A DNA stretch of 64,000 nt. Origin: Oenanthe sinensis (taxonomy: Eukaryota; Streptophyta; Magnoliopsida; Apiales; Apiaceae). The notes below the pieces were generated by a model that worked only from the letters and a program-made list of their open reading frames with translations, was not told the origin of the DNA and ran no database searches. Position 1 is the stretch's first letter. Each line of letters begins with the position of its first letter. Made by a program: the position numbers and the translations under genes. This document shows positions 48,191-59,734 of this stretch, one piece after another. Where the stretch lies: the NCBI GenBank assembly GCA_028671895.1, contig CM053802.1, positions 37,486,201 to 37,550,200 of the forward strand, in the 5' to 3' direction.

Positions 48191-48229
48191 AGCTTGAGGA
48201 TCGTCCTCGGGCACCACGATATTAGTCAA

Positions 48230-49600
48230 ATCTCTTCCCCTGCTCTTAAAGTTGAGAATGTAACATGTGCAAATCATAATGCTTATTGGAAGCAAATTGA
48301 TGTTGCGACTGATGTTTCATGTCTCATGCTCGCAAATATATGTGCTGAGCTTAAGAAGCAATACAAGCATATAGATGCTTATGAAACGATTGAGCACAAG
48401 ATATATTTGAAAGGGCACTATATACTTACAAGTAGGGAGAGTGAGACCCGGTTACACCACATGTTCTAAAGATTATAGGGTATAATGAATACCATTGATA
48501 TTTTGGGTTTCCAGATTGGTCTGGAGACAATTAGATTTGATCTTACAATCTTTGGACAAATATTATTCTTATTTTGTTATGAACAATAAAGTGAATAAGA
48601 TTGGTAAAACACCCATTGAGTTGCTAAGCATGTTGAGAACTGCTGAAAGTAATATGATAAATGCATGAACTACTATTATATTGATGGTAAACATAGGGAA
48701 TGTAAAAGGGAAAGGAAAATGGAAAGACAATGAGAAGATTTGATCTAGTTCCGTTGTCAAACCAAAGTCCAATCCCTAAAGCAGACTCTAAAGTCTAAAT
48801 GAGGTGTTGATAAAGAAGACGATTGTCACTTCTGTGGAAAGTTGGGAGACTGGAAATTAAACTGTCATGCTTAATTGGAAGATCGGAAGATGATGATCAA
48901 TAAGGGTCAAGCTTAAGGTATCGGGTTGGAATTGGAGTAAAGATAGTTGCTCTGGTTCGAGGAACTCGTTACTTAATTTTTGGCCTATAAGGAAAATTTA
49001 GAACTTAATAATTGTTATAGCGTGCTTGCAATTGGCAGAGACATTATTTCAGTTTCTTGTTTGGACAAGAAAGGCTTTTTCATTATATAACAATAGTTGT
49101 TTATTCTATTTTGATGATGAGCCTTATAATGTTGCACATCTAATTAACAATTTATATGTTCTAAAGTGACTCAAATCAAATATTACCTTTGGCACTGTTG
49201 TTGAGGCCGTATTAATAAGAAACGCATTTTCAGAATACATAAGGATGCATTCATGGATAAGTTTGATTATGAATCATACAAAAGGATGCGAATCTTGGTT
49301 TATTTGGTAAAATGACTAAAGCTCCTTTTACCAGACATGGTGAAGGGATCATTAATTGGGTATGACTTATACATAGTGATGTATGTGGTCATATGTGTAC
49401 GATGACAAAAGGTAGATTTTATTAACTTCATAAAATTTACTGATTATTTTAGTAGATACGGATATATGTATCTTTTGAAGAACTAATCTGAATCATTTGA
49501 AAAGTTCAAAGACTATAAAGATGAAGTAGAAAATATCAAAGAAAAGTTTTTTGATAGGAGAGATCACACCTTGTTGGACATGGTGCGATCAATGTTCAGT
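48230..49600 (+). pseudogene. gag-pol: Element F gag, protease and integrase N-terminal remnants
   Basis: Short homologous pieces to element C in shifting frames. A Gag segment (about 48280-48470, SCLMLANICAELKKQYKHID) and a zinc-knuckle relic CHFCGKLGDWKLNC (48824-48865) whose His is Asp. Pieces of protease and integrase zinc region (about 49000-49330) and of the integrase core (about 49430-49530) follow. Sequence then jumps to the DMVRS segment near 49570, so the region that carries the catalytic Asp and Glu in C is missing. No continuous product is possible. Confidence 0.75.
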
Positions 49601-49602
49601 CA

Positions 49603-49926
49603 ATGAATCTTCCAATTAGTTTCTGGGGTTGCACCCTAGAAACAGCTCCACATACACTTAACTGTGTTCCTACTAAATTGGTTCAAAAGACTCCTTATGA
49701 GATATGGACTGAGCAACGTCACAGCATGTCATTTATAAAATTTTGGGGATGTGAAGCGTTTGTGAAACGTCTAATCTCTGACAAGCTAGGACCAAAATCA
49801 AACAAATTTAATTTTGTGGAATACCCAACTGAAACAAGGGGTTATTCTTTCTATAATCCTTCCGAGAACAAAGTGTTTGTTGCTCGAACTGCTGAGAGAC
49901 AGTGGGAGGATAATAGATCTCAATGA
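49603..49926 (+). pseudogene. Element F integrase C-terminal remnant
   Basis: 107-codon open fragment alignable with element C 23616-23900, including TPYEIW, FWGCEAFVKR and the GYSFYNP segment. It has no catalytic residues. The following 49927-50068 is a degenerate linker. Confidence 0.8.
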
Positions 49927-50068
49927 AGTTTGAGACCCACATGATAATGTTGAACCAGTGGAGGAACCTGAGTAGAATGTACAAGAAAAATAATACTACT
50001 CAAGAAACACAGGTGTTCGTAGGTTTAGTAGGATTCGCTATGAGCCCGATAGATAATATGGATTTCTC

Positions 50069-50302
50069 TTGACTCAAGATGGTGATGTGATGCTTGTGGA
50101 TGAAGATGAGCCTCTCACCTACCTAGATACTATAAACACTCCAGATTCTAAGAGATGGCTGGATGCCATTAAATCTGAGATGGAATCCATGTATACTAAT
50201 CAAGTATGGACTTTGGTTGATCCACCTGAAGGGGTAAAACCTATAGGGTGCAAGTGGGTTTTCAAGAAGAAGACCGACATGGATGCTAATGTACAGACCT
50301 GA
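50069..50302 (+). pseudogene. Element F RT N-terminal fragment
   Basis: 77 codons matching the first part of C's RT (KSEMESMYTNQVWTLV, GCKWVFKKK), then broken off. The rest of RT, including the YVDD region, is deleted and the sequence passes directly into RNase H. Confidence 0.85.
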
Positions 50303-50520
50303 GTATATTGATGCTTGTGAAGCAGCCAAGGAGGCTGTTTGGGCATGTACTTAGGAGATATCACCTAATTAATGAGATTAATGATCAAGGAGATATACAT
50401 ATATGTAAAGTGTATACTAATAATAATATTGCAGACACACTGACTAAGGCTTTGTCGCAGCAGAAGCACGAAAGTCACACTAGTTCCATGAGTATTGGAT
50501 ACTTGGGTAATTGGCTCTAG
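50303..50520 (+). pseudogene. Element F RNase H C-terminal fragment
   Basis: Homologous to the end of C's RNase H: EAAKEAVW near 50315, then a frame change and RRYHLINEI, NNIADTLTKALSQ and the terminal GYLGNWL before TAG at 50518-50520. It lies two bases from the polypurine tract, as in C. Confidence 0.85.
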
Positions 50521-50521
50521 T

Positions 50522-50534
50522 GCAAGTGGGAGAT
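50522..50534 (+). other. Element F polypurine tract
   Basis: gcaagtgggagat directly before the 3' LTR. Confidence 0.88.
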
Positions 50535-52071
50535 TGTTAGTAATTGTGCTCTAGAGACAATACTTTTTATATTTTAAGGAAAATATTTATTATTAAGGAT
50601 TATGTTTTATTGATTATTATTTATTTATTATATTTTATTTACTGCGTAATAAATTGAAAGCATAATAAATGTCCTTGGAATTTTGATACGTATTATATAT
50701 CTTTAAGTATGTGACTTAAAAATGAGATTATATGAATAGTATCTTATTCCTAAAATTCCCTAGTCGAGTATTATTATTTAAGGACAATAATAATGCACAA
50801 AGACTAGTATGTTTCTTGACAGATGACCACATCTCATTGGTCATAGGTATGGGGATACTAAAGTCAAGAACATAAGTGCATGTATCAATGCATGGCACTG
50901 GAATGACCCGCCGTGAGATTCTACATGTTAAGTAAGTGTCATAAGTAATTCTCACTGTGATAATGGTGTAATGATCCTTAGACCTGAAATCATTATATTT
51001 CTATACGAGAATTAATATACTTTGATTACATTAAAAGTTACCTTTGACCGGGTGATGATAAAAGTGGACATTGGGTATATTATGAATCGTATGAGAAATA
51101 TGAATGATCTAGATGAGATTTAATCCTCCTAATTTTAGGAGTGATATTATTGGCCTCTTGTTTGAGTGAGACTATGAAATGCACGGCCGTGCTCAAATGT
51201 TGATTTGATAGTCTACTCATCGATCAAGAAAATAAAGATTAAATTATGAAGAGGATGACACGAGACATGCCTTGAGTTTAATCTATATTATCAAGATTAA
51301 AGAGATTATATTACATGGAACATTATTCACGAAAGGCTTAATCGAATCACCGATTTATTATTATTACTTGGGTAGCAATGATGTATTACTAGATGCCGCT
51401 CATTGTTTACAATTTTAATTACATATTAAAATTGTTGCCAACGTAATAATAACCTACAGGGTCACACACAAAGAACGCTTGAAGGAGAAATAATTTAAAT
51501 TATGAATTTAAATTAAATAAGTAATTTATTTTATTTATGATATTAATTAAGTATGACTTAATTAATTATATAAATAGAATAAATGAATTACTTAAACTAA
51601 TTCCAAAATTAATAATTAATTAATTAAGTGAGACTTAATTAAATAATTTAGAATTTTGGATTAGTATTAATTATAATTGGATTATAATTAGAAAACTTAT
51701 TCCTCTCTCTATATAATCTCTTTATGGGCTGATTTAATAAAATAGAGATTTTACAAAAACCCTAGCCGCTCTGAGAGGGGAGGAAGATAGAGAGAGAAGA
51801 AGTTTTCGGGTGCTAGTACACATCAATCCTTCATGAAAAGTGTTCGTGTGGATACCGTAGAGCGTAGATCGCGAGAGCGGGATACGTGGTGATTAAACAA
51901 GCTTTGGACCTCCATTAATCTTCCATTAATGAACTGTTAAAGCTTCTAAAGGTATTTATTCTTTATCTCCGAATTAAATCTTTTGTTTTCGCATGGATCC
52001 TGCGGAGGGTTTCGCTATTTTGATTTATTTTTCGCGTTTATTCTGCTGCGTTTGTGTCACGAAACCCTACA
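50535..52071 (+). repeat. Element F 3' LTR
   Basis: 1537-bp copy of 44424-45959. It ends cgaaaccctaca, with one extra A relative to the 5' LTR. TATA box conserved near 51709-51716. TCAGC target copy follows at 52072-52076. Confidence 0.96.
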
Positions 52072-52076
52072 TCAGC

Positions 52077-52855
52077 TTTATATGATTAATCATCAAATGT
52101 GGAGTTTCATCTTTAGAGTTTAAGAATAAAACCCACGTGTACTTTGTGAAGTCATCCACAATCACTAAGGCGTATTTCTTCCTTGACATAGACAGTATAT
52201 TTACTGGTCCAAATAAATCCATGTGTAGGAGTTGAAGTGGTTCAGTGATGTTTGTAGTGTTTGTGCCTCTGTGACATGCTTTCTTTGACTTCCCTTTCTG
52301 ACATGCCTCACACAATCCTTCCTGTGTAAATTCCATCGGAGGCAGTCCTCTCACCAAATCCCTCTTTACTAAAGAGTTCATTGTTTTGAAGTTTAGATGT
52401 GAGAGTTTCTTGTGCCATGGCCATCTTTCTTCTGATGAAGCCTTTGAGTAGAAACAGTTTGCTTCATCTTCAGTTCCTGAGTTGAGATCGGCTACGTACA
52501 AGTTTCCTTTCCTTACTCCACGTAAGGCCAGTTTGTCATCTTTATAATGAGCTATTAAGCATTTCTCCTTGATAAAGTTTACCTTGTACCCTTTATCATA
52601 AAATTGACTGACGCTGAGTAGATTGTGCTTAAGTCCCTCCACTAAAGAGACGTTTTCAATGATAACATTCCCAGTATTTAACTTGCCATATCCCGTAGTC
52701 ATTCCTTTGCTGTTATCTCCAAAGGTGACGATTGGGTCAGCTCTCTCAACCACGTCTGATAGCAGGGCTCTATCTCCGGTCATATGCCTTGAAGATCCGC
52801 TGTCCAAGATCCATATAACCCGGTTTACCTGCTTAACTCCCTGCACATACCAAAC
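52077..52855 (-). pseudogene. pol: Element B pol, N-terminal part (protease, integrase start)
   Basis: In the same frame as B gag and separated from it by the gag TAA. Protease DSGSSRHMTGD (about 52790). Integrase zinc region from WPWHKKLSHL (Pro for Leu) to CEACQKGK (about 52290-52420). Catalytic HMDLFGP (about 52220). It then runs to insertion F just before the second catalytic region. No stop within this segment. Confidence 0.92.
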
Positions 52856-52858
52856 ATA

Positions 52859-55300
52859 TTAATTCATCTTCGGAACCCAAAATTGATTGGGCCCGGCATA
52901 CTTAAAGAATTGACCTTTGTCAGCTTTGACAACAGATCCTTTTCGAATAACATCATTATCTTCCTTGACTGTTCCTACCTTCCTATAAATAGTCTTAACA
53001 ACTTTCTGTTTAGACTTAGGAGTATATGATTCTTTCTTCTCTGGTGAAGGAGTCGCAGTCTTGGATTTAGCAAATTTATTATTGATGCATTTTCTAGGTG
53101 TCATGTTATCTTTCTTAGTTATCATGCGTTTAAAGTAAGAAGTCATAACATTAAAAGCACATAACATACAATTTAAAACACCACAAGGTTTATGGCATAC
53201 ATCAATAGCAGGCATGTTATTCAAAGCAGTAGGTATCTTAACAGTTTCTACTTTAACTTTTTCAACAATCTTAAAGTTCTCAGTAGAATGACATTGGTTG
53301 TTTCTATTCTTACTTTTAACAAACTTATTGTTAGGTTTGTTCAAATTATTCTTTAAGTTCTTTGCACCTATACCAGGTTTGGGGAAATCAGAAGTTCCCA
53401 CAACTTTCGCTGGTGTCTTTGATGCAATTATCTCTTCTTGGACATTTACTCCTTTTATGTCCCTCGATTGTTCCTCTCTTTTCTTCTCTTCCTCAAGATC
53501 CTCTAAATTCATTTCATAGGCAATCATTATATAGCTCTCAAGGATTGGTTCTGCTACAGGTGTTATGAAAAGAGGTTTACGTGCGTCCTTAACAACATGA
53601 GGAATACCCCTTTCTTTAGCACTTTGCTTGAATGGGGTAATGTTGCTTGCCTTTCCTACAGATTCATTATACTCAAACCCTTTTCCAACTTTTCGTTTTA
53701 TCACCTATTGGTCAACTAGATTTTTTACAATGTAAGACGAGTTTTCATAGGCTAGACACCTTTTCTTTTCTTCCACTATCTGGTTTCTGAGATAAGTTTC
53801 AACATCAATATAACACTTGACTCTGTTGACTTGAAAAGCTAAGTCTTTAGTCAACTGGTCAGTCAACTCGTCACTTTTCCTTTTAGCCAAAGTTAAAGAA
53901 TTTTTCTCATCAGTTAGAACTTTGATTTCGATTCTTAGTTTTTTAACCTTATCTCTTTCACCATCTAGTTCTTTACCTAGCAAAGCAAACATTCTAGGGC
54001 AAGAAGAATGTACATCTATTCCTCCTTGACGAGTTGGAGACCGTTATTCTTCGGATGAAGCCATAAGAGCAAGATTTCCCGGCTCTTCCTCATCATAATC
54101 GTCTGAGTCATCTCAGCTTTTTCCCTTTGCTAGATAAGACTTTCCTTGATGCTTCTTCACAAGTGCATCATATTTTTTCTGGAGATCTTTATAAGACTCT
54201 CTCATTTTCCCTTGCTTCGGCTTTTTGCATTCAGTTGCAAAGTGGCCTAGCTCATTGTAGTTGAAGCAACGAAACTTGCTTCTATTAATTAAGCTTGTCT
54301 TGTAGCCACTTCTTGATTTAGCTGTTAAAGACCTTCCTTTTTGGTAACTTCCAAAATTAGGTTTTACTTTGTAGGAAGACTTCCTTCGAAATCTCATGTT
54401 GCCAAACCTCCTGGCAACCATAACTAGAGACTCATCTTCCAGCTGATCAAGTTCTTCAAGAGAGTAGAACTCACCATTTTCCTGGTTATTTGAAGTATGT
54501 CCAAGTTCTGGAACCACATATTTCATTGAATTGTTTAACGGTTCAACAGCCTTCACTTTCTTCTTCTCTAGTGCATCTACTAACAGTGCTTTAGAAGAAC
54601 TCAGAACCTTACCTCTCCCATACATCTCTCTGGTCTGGATCTGCTCCAATTCATAAGTCTTTAACACTCCGTAAAGTCTTTCTAGGGTTACCTCCTTCAT
54701 ATCCCTAGACTCCCGGATAGCTGCGATCATGTGTTTTAGATGCTCCGGTAAGGTTAGCAAAAACTTCTTGTTTACCTCCTAATTCTGATAGTACTTTCCA
54801 TTCATGTTGAGCTCGTTTATCAGTTTGTTCAATCTCTGAAACACCTCAGAAATAACCTCACCAGGGTTGGATCTGAATTGCTCATACTGGGTGATCAGGA
54901 TTTCCAGTCTATTCTCTTTCACATCCTCCGTCCCCTCATTGATAATCTCTATTATTTCCCAGATCTGTTTTGCATTTTTACAGTTGACTACATGATTGTA
55001 CATGATGTAGTCTAGAGATTCAATCAATATCAATTTGAGGTTGTTGTCTAGGGACATAGCTTCTTTTTCTTCAGGTGTGTAGTCAGCTAGACTTTTTAGA
55101 AACTGTCCGTGAGGAATGACGACCCCATCTATCTCATGTTCTGGAATGACTGTTATAGGGTGTTCAACGCCTTTGGCCAATACTAATGCATACTTGGGAT
55201 TGGCAATCCCAATAAATAGTAGCATTTTGTGTTTCCACAAGTTGTAGTGTTCTCTGTCGAATTGTGGAATTTTTATGATCGTCACTTTCTGGGTACTCAT
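52859..55300 (-). pseudogene. gag: Element B gag with four premature stops
   Basis: One 814-codon frame from ATG 55298-55300 (MSTQKVTIIKIPQFD) to TAA 52859. It is interrupted by TAG 54779-54781, TGA 54113-54115 (a Trp in A), TAA 54044-54046 (a Gln in A) and TAG 53705-53707 (a Gln in A). No frameshift is seen. The zinc knuckle reads CFNYNELGHFATEC, with the second Cys replaced by Tyr as in element E. The Cys-rich CMLCAFNVMTSYF motif is kept. Closest relative here is A's gag. Confidence 0.93.
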
Positions 55301-55492
55301 CTTTAATAAGATTAAAAATTAAGTGTTTCAAAAAATATTTTAATTTTTAACTGAAAATAGTTTTTGATCAAAAATAATTTTTAGAAAAAAAATTATTTCA
55401 AATAAAAAATTAATTCGAATTAAAAATAATTTTTGAGATCTGTATGAGTAGTGGAATATTTGGTTCGGATCTAATATTATAAATATCAACCA

Positions 55493-55504
55493 GCTCTGAT
55501 GCCA
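55493..55504 (-). other. Element B primer binding site
   Basis: Minus-strand TGGCATCAGAGC next to the 5' LTR. The leader between it and gag (55301-55492) is short and AT-rich. Confidence 0.88.
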
Positions 55505-55506
55505 AT

Positions 55507-57329
55507 TGTTAGTCCCTGATATTGTAGAAGGGGGGTTGAATACAATATCTTAATTTAATCGCAGAATATTAGATTTAAAAATATTACTTTAATTTCTCGC
55601 GAAATATTAATTTTAATGAAATACTGTTCAAGTAGAAGATATGATTTTAACTTGAAAAGTATTACAAAATTAATATGATGATAGTTTATATAACTGATTA
55701 AATGTCTAGAACGATTTTGACATGAATTGTTCTGATTGAACAATTATATCCAAACTTGCATAGAAATCTGTGAATATTACAATGCAGACAAATTTCTGAA
55801 TTTGAATTGTTTTTGTCTCACTGAAATAATGAAGCAAAATACTCATATTTATAGAGGTTGAAAAGCTAATATGACTTTTCTCACTATGACTTAATTTAAC
55901 AAGAATTAAGCCTTGTATGACTTATTAAAAAGATGGGCATGACTTTTTTCACTCGGTATGACTTTCTAAAATTTGGTATGACTTATTTTATTAATTAAAA
56001 AATTGGTATGACTTTTTAATTAAATAAAAAATCAATTCAGCATGACCTTTTGAACAAAGAAAATTCGGGAAGACTTTTTTTATTAATTTAAAAATTGGTA
56101 TGACTTTTTAATTAAATAAAAAATCAATTCAGCATGACCTTTAGAAACGTTGCTCGGTATGACTTTTAATTTCCTGTCGGTAAGACTCTTTAATTCCTTC
56201 TGGGTATGACACTTGAATCAACAGCCTTTTCATTTCTTTTCTTCTTGATTGGAAACGTGGTAGCCTTTGATTGGTTGAAAAAATCTCCTGCCAAATCAAA
56301 TGGAAAAGGGGCCTATTTCGTCTTTTAGTGGATAGGCTCCGTAGAAATGTTTTTTGACCCGCACAGCTTATATTTTTTTGATTAATAAATAATAAATTTA
56401 ATTCAGAAATTATAAAAATAAATATCTAATATTATTTAGATATTTATAAATATAATTTACTAAATAAATAAAATATTTATTAATTAAATAAATCCTTACG
56501 CTCTAAGCTGCGGTCTTCTAAACGTCTAAAACCGAACTCCTTTTAACTTGAGAATGATAAATCAATTCCAACCGGGGTTCCACTTTTACGAATATATGAA
56601 TTTGCATTTCTTCCGTGTTAATTCTTTTTCCATCTTTTCTTCAAGTCAGTACTGTTAGGCATGTTTAGCTGTATCCCTTTGAGCTTCCACCTTCTGTCTT
56701 CTATCATTCTAAAATAATTCTAAATTAATTAATCCTTTAATTAATTTAATAAATAAATTAATTCTGAGTGAATTAATTTACTAATTAAATTAACTAATTA
56801 ATTTAATTAATTAATAGAGAATTAAATTAAAGGTTTGACTATTGTTGATGTAGATAAAACTCTTCTGTCCTTCAACAATAACCTTTCTAACCACTTGAAC
56901 TTTTTGATGACGAATCTTCACTGACATTGTTAACACCCTGTGCACTGGTCTGGTTCACGAATGACTAACTACAACGTCGATTCTCATTTCTACTGTAGTG
57001 GTCTTTGTGTCTTGTCTTGTTTCTAGCTTTGTCTTCAATATTTCTTTTCTTGAAATCTCTTTGTAGTAGGCACTTGGAATCTTCTGTATCTTCTGAACCC
57101 TTCTGAAATACTACTCCTTTATTTTTCGCCGTCGCTTGAACATATTAATGAACTTCTTCCGGTGTAGAGTAGCAGCTTCATTAGAACACTTCTGATATTA
57201 GGATTCTTTGTGTCTAGTTGACTGTCTTCATCTTGATTCCTTCCTCAGTATTTATTACTTACTTAATATTCTTACTTGAGTTGAGTTGTCATCTACTTAT
57301 TACAAATAAGCCTTGTCATATGCCTTTCA
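55507..57329 (-). repeat. Element B 5' LTR
   Basis: 1823 bp, TG...CA. It contains a TATA box near 55846-55854 (minus strand) and TATGACT repeats (about 55870-56210), including a second copy of an approximately 80-bp unit absent from the 3' LTR. The CTTAG target copy follows at 57330-57334. Confidence 0.94.
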
Positions 57330-57824
57330 CTTAGCTTTTTTATTTTTGTTTTAGTGGCGCCTATATATATCTGTATATTGTACTTGCACTTCATTTCTAT
57401 TTATTTTGTTGTAATTCAAATATACATACACAATACATACATATAAGAGGCGCAACTAAGATCTAGAATTTTTGATCGAACAAAACTTAGTCAATCTTTG
57501 TCTGTTTTTAAATCTATGACCATATGTGTATTAACCATAGTCATATCTTTCAATTTCAAGTGGTATCATCAATTTTGGTTGAGGTTTTAAAATCAACATT
57601 TTCATAATATTTCGAACAGTTTGACTTAGAATTCTCATAGTTTTAATCAATTAAAAATTAAGCAAAATTAGTAGTGTACTTAAAATTACTAGGAGTTTAT
57701 CATATATTAATTTAAATTTAATCCAAGTAATTTTTAAAATTAGGGTTTAGACCATAATTTATTAAATTAATTCGAATTTAATTAGTATTTTTAATTCGTA
57801 AGAATTACCTTTCACTTTAATTAA
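57330..57824 (+). promoter_or_regulatory. Element E region before third ORF, with TATA-like box
   Basis: Continuation of E after insertion B: target copy cttag, a last GGCGCC word, then TATATATAT at 57362-57370 and an AT-rich leader to the ORF3 ATG at 57825. With the array at 37983-38309 directly upstream before B arrived, the layout is array, TATA, leader, ORF3, as in D. Promoter activity is inferred only. Confidence 0.4.
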
Positions 57825-58937
57825 ATGGCAGGTCATTTTGAGATTAAAAAGACTAATTATTTATCTATTTTAGTAGATGACTGGACTGAAGCAGGTGAGT
57901 TAGGTAAATGAGCCCATTTTTTAAATGAAAGTTCTATGGTCCGTTATGCTCTAACTACTAATGTGCCTTTAAATCACAATCTTCTTAGACAGGTGTACAT
58001 GTCTTCTAAGGACACATCTGCATATAGGATATAAGCTTTCACTTGCAAAATTCAGTGACAAAAAGTGCAAATAACATAAAATGACATCAATCAAGCACTT
58101 AATATACCAACTGAAAACGTTGAAGATGAACTATCTCAGATAGATCTAAACAACTTTTTCATGTTTCTGAACTACACTAGGGAAAACAACAATCTCTCGA
58201 AGAAGATCTACAAGCATCATCTACCCAAGGAGTGGAATCTGTTTTTCAACATCTTGTCTCATGGTTTTGCACCAAAGACGTGTGGCTTCCACGGGATAAC
58301 ACAGTTCAACAAGGTGATCACTTATGCAGTGGCTTTAGATGTCAGAATCAACTTTGAAAGATTGATCATGGCTGAGATCTTAAAGAACCAAACAAAAATG
58401 GAGAACTGTTATCTATATCCATGATTTTTGCAATTGGTGTTGGACCAAGTAGTGAACGCTGATCAATTTCAATCGTTTCAGAATTGTCCTTTGGGAGAAT
58501 CACCCTCAATACAGTTCAAAACAATCTTGCTGCTACAACATGAGGCTGACTACCTAAACAGGTTTACTCCTGCTCCAATGACTAATTCTATTCGAGATTA
58601 CTTTTCTCTTCTTAGAAAGGATGAAGAAGAAGCTGCAAGAGAAGAAGAACATGTTTCTCACACTAACGAGTCAGCAAGTAAATAAGAAGAAGAAGCAGCC
58701 TCTCAAGAGGAGACTGAAGGTGAAACATCAGATGACTCTGGAAGCAAAGAAGCATCTCAAGAAGAATAACCAGAAATTGAAAAAGAAGATGAAATCATGG
58801 ATGAAGCTGGTTCAGACCATGAAAAAAAAACAGATCCTGAACAAGAACAAGAAAGGCAAAGCCCTAATGATGCACTAGAAGAGGTTGCTGTGGAAGAAAC
58901 TCGAAACACCGATGTTGTTGTGGATCAAAAACTTGGG
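57825..58937 (+). pseudogene. Element E third ORF, decayed and truncated by element G
   Basis: Homologue of the D third ORF. ATG 57825-57827 in the same aaATGGC context. The N-terminal domain contains a PRFLQLVLD-like segment, its Arg codon now TGA at 58422-58424. A Glu/Ser-rich acidic tail follows (about 58610-58920). One frame can be followed throughout, with stops at about 57909, 58032, 58053 and 58071 and at 58422-58424, 58683-58685 and about 58767. The LTR of G begins at 58938 within the tail. The protein's function is unknown. Confidence 0.82.
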
Positions 58938-59384
58938 TGTAATTATTGCGATACGTGTCGGAGCTTATCGAGCTTTAATGGCTGCACTTGTGTTTCGTAG
59001 CTTAATTCTGCCTTCACAAGATGCCTACGTATCTCAGTATAGGTTGAGAATCAAGCCAAAACGTAGTTCTAATAATGAGGGGTTAGGCCCTTTATATAGA
59101 CGTGGAAAGTCTAAGAATTAGAGTAGGTTTAGGAACCTTGATTAATAAGGTGTTTCCTAGAAGGATTCTGGATCCTTTGTAGAAGTAGTTTCCATGTAGG
59201 AATAGGTTTCCTTGTGGTTTGACATAATTAATTAGCTGTATATTTAGCTAACTAATCAATTACGAATTTATTTATTAATTAGGGTTTCAAGCCTTAATAG
59301 TTGGGCCCCCTCTCTTTGGACCAGATTAGGTACAATTAATGCCACATTAATTGTGTCTTTAGGGCTTACTTTCAGCCCATATCA
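58938..59384 (-). repeat. Element G 3' LTR
   Basis: 447 bp. On the plus strand it starts tgtaattattgcg at the point where E's ORF3 is broken and ends catatca before the polypurine tract. The partner LTR is outside the window, so ends are inferred from the TG/CA ends, the ORF3 break and the tract. Confidence 0.8.
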
Positions 59385-59400
59385 TTTGCCCCCCAACTTC
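59385..59400 (-). other. Element G polypurine tract
   Basis: Minus-strand GAAGTTGGGGGGCAAA adjoining the 3' LTR. Confidence 0.85.
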
Positions 59401-59520
59401 TGTAAAGTGTGCAATACTTTGTAGAAGTTAAGGTCCATGACTTAGTTATTGAAGCTCCCATGAAGAATTTTTTTTCAATTCTTTCTTCGTGCCCATCATT
59501 TTTTATTGATTTTCAAGAAT

Positions 59521-59690
59521 TTTTCTCTATTTTTAGAGAATTTTCCATAATTTATTGGTACCCACAGGTATTTTAATTTCTAGAAATTTTTCTCTATTTT
59601 TATAGAATTTTCCATAATTTATTGGTACCCACAGGTATTTTAATTTCTAGGAATTTTTCTCTATTTTTAGAGAATTTTCCATAATTTATT
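59521..59690. repeat. Element G minisatellite 1, 67-bp period
   Basis: About 2.5 copies of a 67-bp unit beginning ttttctctat (starts 59521, 59588, 59655) and containing ttggtacccacagg. Copies are nearly identical. Confidence 0.9.
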
Positions 59691-59734
59691 TGCCTTTTGA
59701 ACCATTTTTAATGATTTATCGGCAATTTCCAGCA

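Larger units (their letters stand above)
44424..52071 (+). mobile_element. Element F: defective Angela-related Copia retrotransposon
   Basis: Plus-strand element with complete LTRs (1536 and 1537 bp), primer site, polypurine tract and TCAGC target duplications, inserted in B's integrase. The coding part is only fragments of gag, integrase, RT and RNase H with many stops, lacking the integrase catalytic core and most of RT. By eye the LTRs differ at about 11 bases and one 1-base indel (about 0.7 percent). The extensive coding decay therefore very likely predates insertion, implying transposition in trans. Its coding remnants are closest to element C. Confidence 0.95.
38315..57329 (-). mobile_element. 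Element B: SIRE-type Copia retrotransposon, same family as A
   Basis: Complete minus-strand element with two LTRs, CTTAG target duplications, primer site, gag, pol and polypurine tract. It is split in integrase by element F (44424-52071). The LTRs differ at roughly 2-3 percent of sites by eye and by two length changes, older than D or F. Coding regions have at least seven in-frame stops and one frameshift, many explained by C-to-T or G-to-A changes. Unlike D and E there is no recognisable third ORF: only about 1.9 kb lies between RNase H and the LTR. Confidence 0.95.
30259..58937 (+). mobile_element. Element E: decayed SIRE-type Copia retrotransposon, host of B and G
   Basis: Plus-strand SIRE-type element: 5' LTR, primer site, gag, pol, repeat spacer and third ORF. 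It is interrupted by element B (38315-57329) and cut off by Gypsy element G at 58938. Its 3' LTR lies outside the window. Gag, pol and ORF3 all have several stops and frameshifts, and RT has lost its YVDD box. It is the most decayed SIRE-type copy here, consistent with its place at the bottom of the nest. Confidence 0.88.

Noticed and set aside
58621..58878. Lys-rich ORF in the E third-ORF region
   Set aside because: Shifted frame of the acidic GAA/GAG-rich tail of ORF3.
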